Origin: an uncultured Psychrobacter sp.
GTDB taxonomy: Bacteria > Pseudomonadota > Gammaproteobacteria > Pseudomonadales > Moraxellaceae
Direction: 5' to 3'
NCBI GenBank assembly: GCA_947501045.1
Contig: CANMUI010000002.1
Location: 124,001 to 188,000 of the forward strand
DNA: 64,000 bases
A program made the translations under genes and the position numbers. Below are positions 62,343 to 64,000 of the stretch, in pieces. Within the stretch, counting starts at the first letter, position 1; every line of letters begins with the position of its first letter. The notes below the pieces were generated by a model. That model had not been told where the DNA came from. It saw only the letters and a program-made list of their open reading frames with translations, and searched no databases.

Positions 62343-64000
62343 TTTATACTCGCTGAAATAAGTTCTTTAACCTCAATTCCCCACTTCGATGCTTCAGTAC
62401 GTACCTTATAGCGATATTTTTCTGGCTCATCAACTTGGCTCATTTGATGCTCCCAATCAATAAAAATAGCGCTATCATCACTGCCTATGATGGAAAAACC
62501 ATATTTAGGTGTGGCCTTATACGGTGGTTTTTTGCCGATATGATCAGGTAGCGGTCCGGTATACTCGGCCAAAACAACAGCACTGACGCCAGCACCAGTA
62601 TCACCTTGAGAGTCTCCACTGTCTTTTAAACTATCAGCGCACAATATACAACTGACCTCAGTGGTGAATACGGGAAATGTGATTGCTTTAATATCTACTG
62701 TTAGCTTTTTACCAACATCTAGCGTACGAAAGCCTCGCGCTATTAATAGCGATTTTGGAATAATGAGCGCCAGATCTACATGCTTACTACGTATTGATGC
62801 GATAGCATGATTTTTGAGTGCATAACTCTTTTGATCGCGCTCAATCTTGACGGCATAATCAGGATGGTTATCATATCGGCTCCAATCATTGACAACAGTA
62901 CATTCAGCTTTATACGCTTTATCACTGTCTACACCTACAAATAAACCTTTATCTATATCTTTAATCTGCCAAGGCTTTTTTGACTCTGCTCTTTTGATAT
63001 GTAAGTCAAACTCAACACCCGAATGAATCGCGTAGAGGCCCTTTTTTATTAGCTCACTTCTTGTCACAAGCACTCGATTATATGGCGGCTTTACTGTTAC
63101 TAATAGCGTCATGACTTCACTGTTTAAAAACTTTGTTGTTATACAGCGAAATCGCTCGTGGTATTCATCTTTTTCGGCAACGGACAGTTTAAAGTTACAC
63201 CACTCTTTGTTCATATAATAAGACAAATGCACTTTAATCGTGGCTTTTGCCTGTAAGCTCGATACCTCCTCAATAAAGTGTTCAAGCTCCGACGGCCAAG
63301 CCTTTACAATTAGACGAATACCCTCAACCCATTGCGTGACAAACCGGTATAACTCATATACTTTGTCCTCTTTTTCTATCAGCTCAGTTTTGACGAAGAT
63401 TATAGCCGCCACTGGCTGATTGTGTATGGCTAACAATCGCTCAGGACTCACAGGCAAGCTAACTCTGGTTTTGTGCTCTTCATTAAAGCTAATACTAGCG
63501 GGCAGTACAGCCTGCTCAGTAACGCTGTCGATACCCAGTTTTTTGATTAAAACTTTAGGAACAGTCACAGGTAAAAATGCTTTTTCATTCACATAATAAT
63601 CAGCCAAATAATAATTTACATCCTCACTTTTTTTACGAATGTTGGTAATGACGCCCTTATCAATATCACTAGGATGCTCAGTTTGCCACTCTTTAATAAA
63701 AAATCCACTATTATTATGTCCAAACGTCACTATGATTTGGCTATTATGAAATATGCGATATGCAAAATTAGAGAGCATATCTCTAGGTAACGTTATATCC
63801 CAACTGTCTTCGTTTTTACTTGCTTCATGGCTTAACTTAACACGACCGTCTTCTAGCAACTGACAACGGCCATAGTATGGCAACTTTGAGCTTTGAGACT
63901 CACTTTTAGATAAAGGTAATAACTGATTTATAAAGAGACCAATTTTAGTTAAGCTAATACTGGCCCAATAGTGACTACCCTCCAAAGGATCGGTATAAAG
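62339..64000 (-). CDS. Protein with repeated beta-rich modules, start outside window
   Basis: At least 553 residues are present; the frame is still open at base 64000, and the TTG at 63985 is not a convincing start. I see about four copies of a beta-rich module of 80-110 residues, each with a strand, a (V/I)xxP/R-x-x-L-(L/I) turn and a second strand: ITLPRDMLSNFAYR, VTVPKVLIKKLGI, VLVTRSELIKKGLY, LIIPKSLLIARGF. These may be OB- or cold-shock-like nucleic-acid-binding domains, but that is a guess. The 4-base ATGA overlap with the helicase gene implies joint expression; it may guide the helicase-topoisomerase to its target. Confidence 0.65.
   Translation of the reverse strand, partial: LYTDPLEGSHYWASISLTKIGLFINQLLPLSKSESQSSKLPYYGRCQLLEDGRVKLSHEASKNEDSWDITLPRDMLSNFAYRIFHNSQIIVTFGHNNSGFFIKEWQTEHPSDIDKGVITNIRKKSEDVNYYLADYYVNEKAFLPVTVPKVLIKKLGIDSVTEQAVLPASISFNEEHKTRVSLPVSPERLLAIHNQPVAAIIFVKTELIEKEDKVYELYRFVTQWVEGIRLIVKAWPSELEHFIEEVSSLQAKATIKVHLSYYMNKEWCNFKLSVAEKDEYHERFRCITTKFLNSEVMTLLVTVKPPYNRVLVTRSELIKKGLYAIHSGVEFDLHIKRAESKKPWQIKDIDKGLFVGVDSDKAYKAECTVVNDWSRYDNHPDYAVKIERDQKSYALKNHAIASIRSKHVDLALIIPKSLLIARGFRTLDVGKKLTVDIKAITFPVFTTEVSCILCADSLKDSGDSQGDTGAGVSAVVLAEYTGPLPDHIGKKPPYKATPKYGFSIIGSDDSAIFIDWEHQMSQVDEPEKYRYKVRTEASKWGIEVKELISASIK

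Larger units (their letters stand above)
35662..64000. mobile_element. Genomic island in a tRNA gene, right end outside the window
   Basis: The tRNA is directly followed by a P4-type integrase and then by defence-type genes, a second recombinase operon, orphan lipoprotein genes, a pseudogene and a helicase-topoisomerase operon. No housekeeping gene is seen to the right edge. I found no second copy of the tRNA 3' end (for example GTCCTACTGGGCCCACCA) in the window, so the far attachment site should lie beyond 64 kb, or the region is a hot spot of several elements. Confidence 0.65.

Noticed and set aside
35662..64000. CRISPR arrays or prophage structural genes in the island.
   Set aside because: No regularly spaced repeats were seen and no capsid, tail, portal or terminase-like protein is encoded.

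Overview
The window looks like a chromosomal segment from a gammaproteobacterium of the Moraxellaceae, most likely Psychrobacter or a close relative. This rests on overall gene content and protein style, not on a marker gene. It has two parts: a housekeeping chromosome segment up to about 35.6 kb, and an AT-richer accessory island from a CAU-anticodon tRNA gene at 35585-35661 to the right edge.

Positions 1-35.5 kb. The left edge cuts an nnrS gene that has a candidate NsrR box upstream. Next come a DUF3429 membrane protein, a DASH cryptochrome and a probable reactive-electrophile detoxification regulon: an aldehyde dehydrogenase, a NemR-like TetR regulator, a YqhD-type reductase, a CurA/YncB-type oxidoreductase, a DJ-1/PfpI protein and a glutathione S-transferase. 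Two near-identical palindromic operators, one in front of the dehydrogenase and one in front of yqhD, suggest that one regulator controls both sides. After these lie an EmrB/EmrA-like export pair, pdxH, a GH19 muramidase/chitinase-like gene with a small lipoprotein, glmM, guaB, two tandem MscS-family channels, cysS, a PduO-type cobalamin adenosyltransferase, a lipoprotein, a glycerophosphodiester phosphodiesterase, a fatty-acid desaturase, selO, maeB, cca and a pteridine-reductase-like SDR gene. Rho-independent terminators are plentiful.

Positions 35.6-50.2 kb. A P4-type tyrosine integrase follows the tRNA. Directly behind it is a 2097-residue protein with a Cap4/DUF4297-like nuclease domain, a STAND-type NTPase and a long helical-repeat C-terminus, with a small partner gene overlapping its end. 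This fits an AVAST (Avs) type 3 antiphage pair. Converging on it is a three-gene tyrosine-recombinase operon (186, 774 and 1087 residues) that resembles gamma-mobile-trio or Tn554-type recombinase sets. The middle protein seems to lack the catalytic tyrosine.

Positions 50.2-54.7 kb. Three secreted or membrane hypothetical genes are followed by a decayed WG-repeat lipoprotein gene. That pseudogene is bracketed by copies of a 15-nt core, two of which form a perfect 21-bp inverted repeat.

Positions 54.7-64 kb. A tightly coupled six-gene minus-strand operon continues past the right edge. Its core is a UPF1-like SF1 helicase fused to the N-terminal half of a type IA topoisomerase. The next gene encodes the C-terminal half of the topoisomerase. 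The catalytic-tyrosine peptide (GYITYPRTSG) is missing from the junction and instead forms the N-terminus of the third gene. A protein with repeated beta-rich modules and a beta-propeller protein complete the operon. I know of no described system with this split and permuted helicase-topoisomerase, and it is the best candidate here for an undescribed defence or conflict system.
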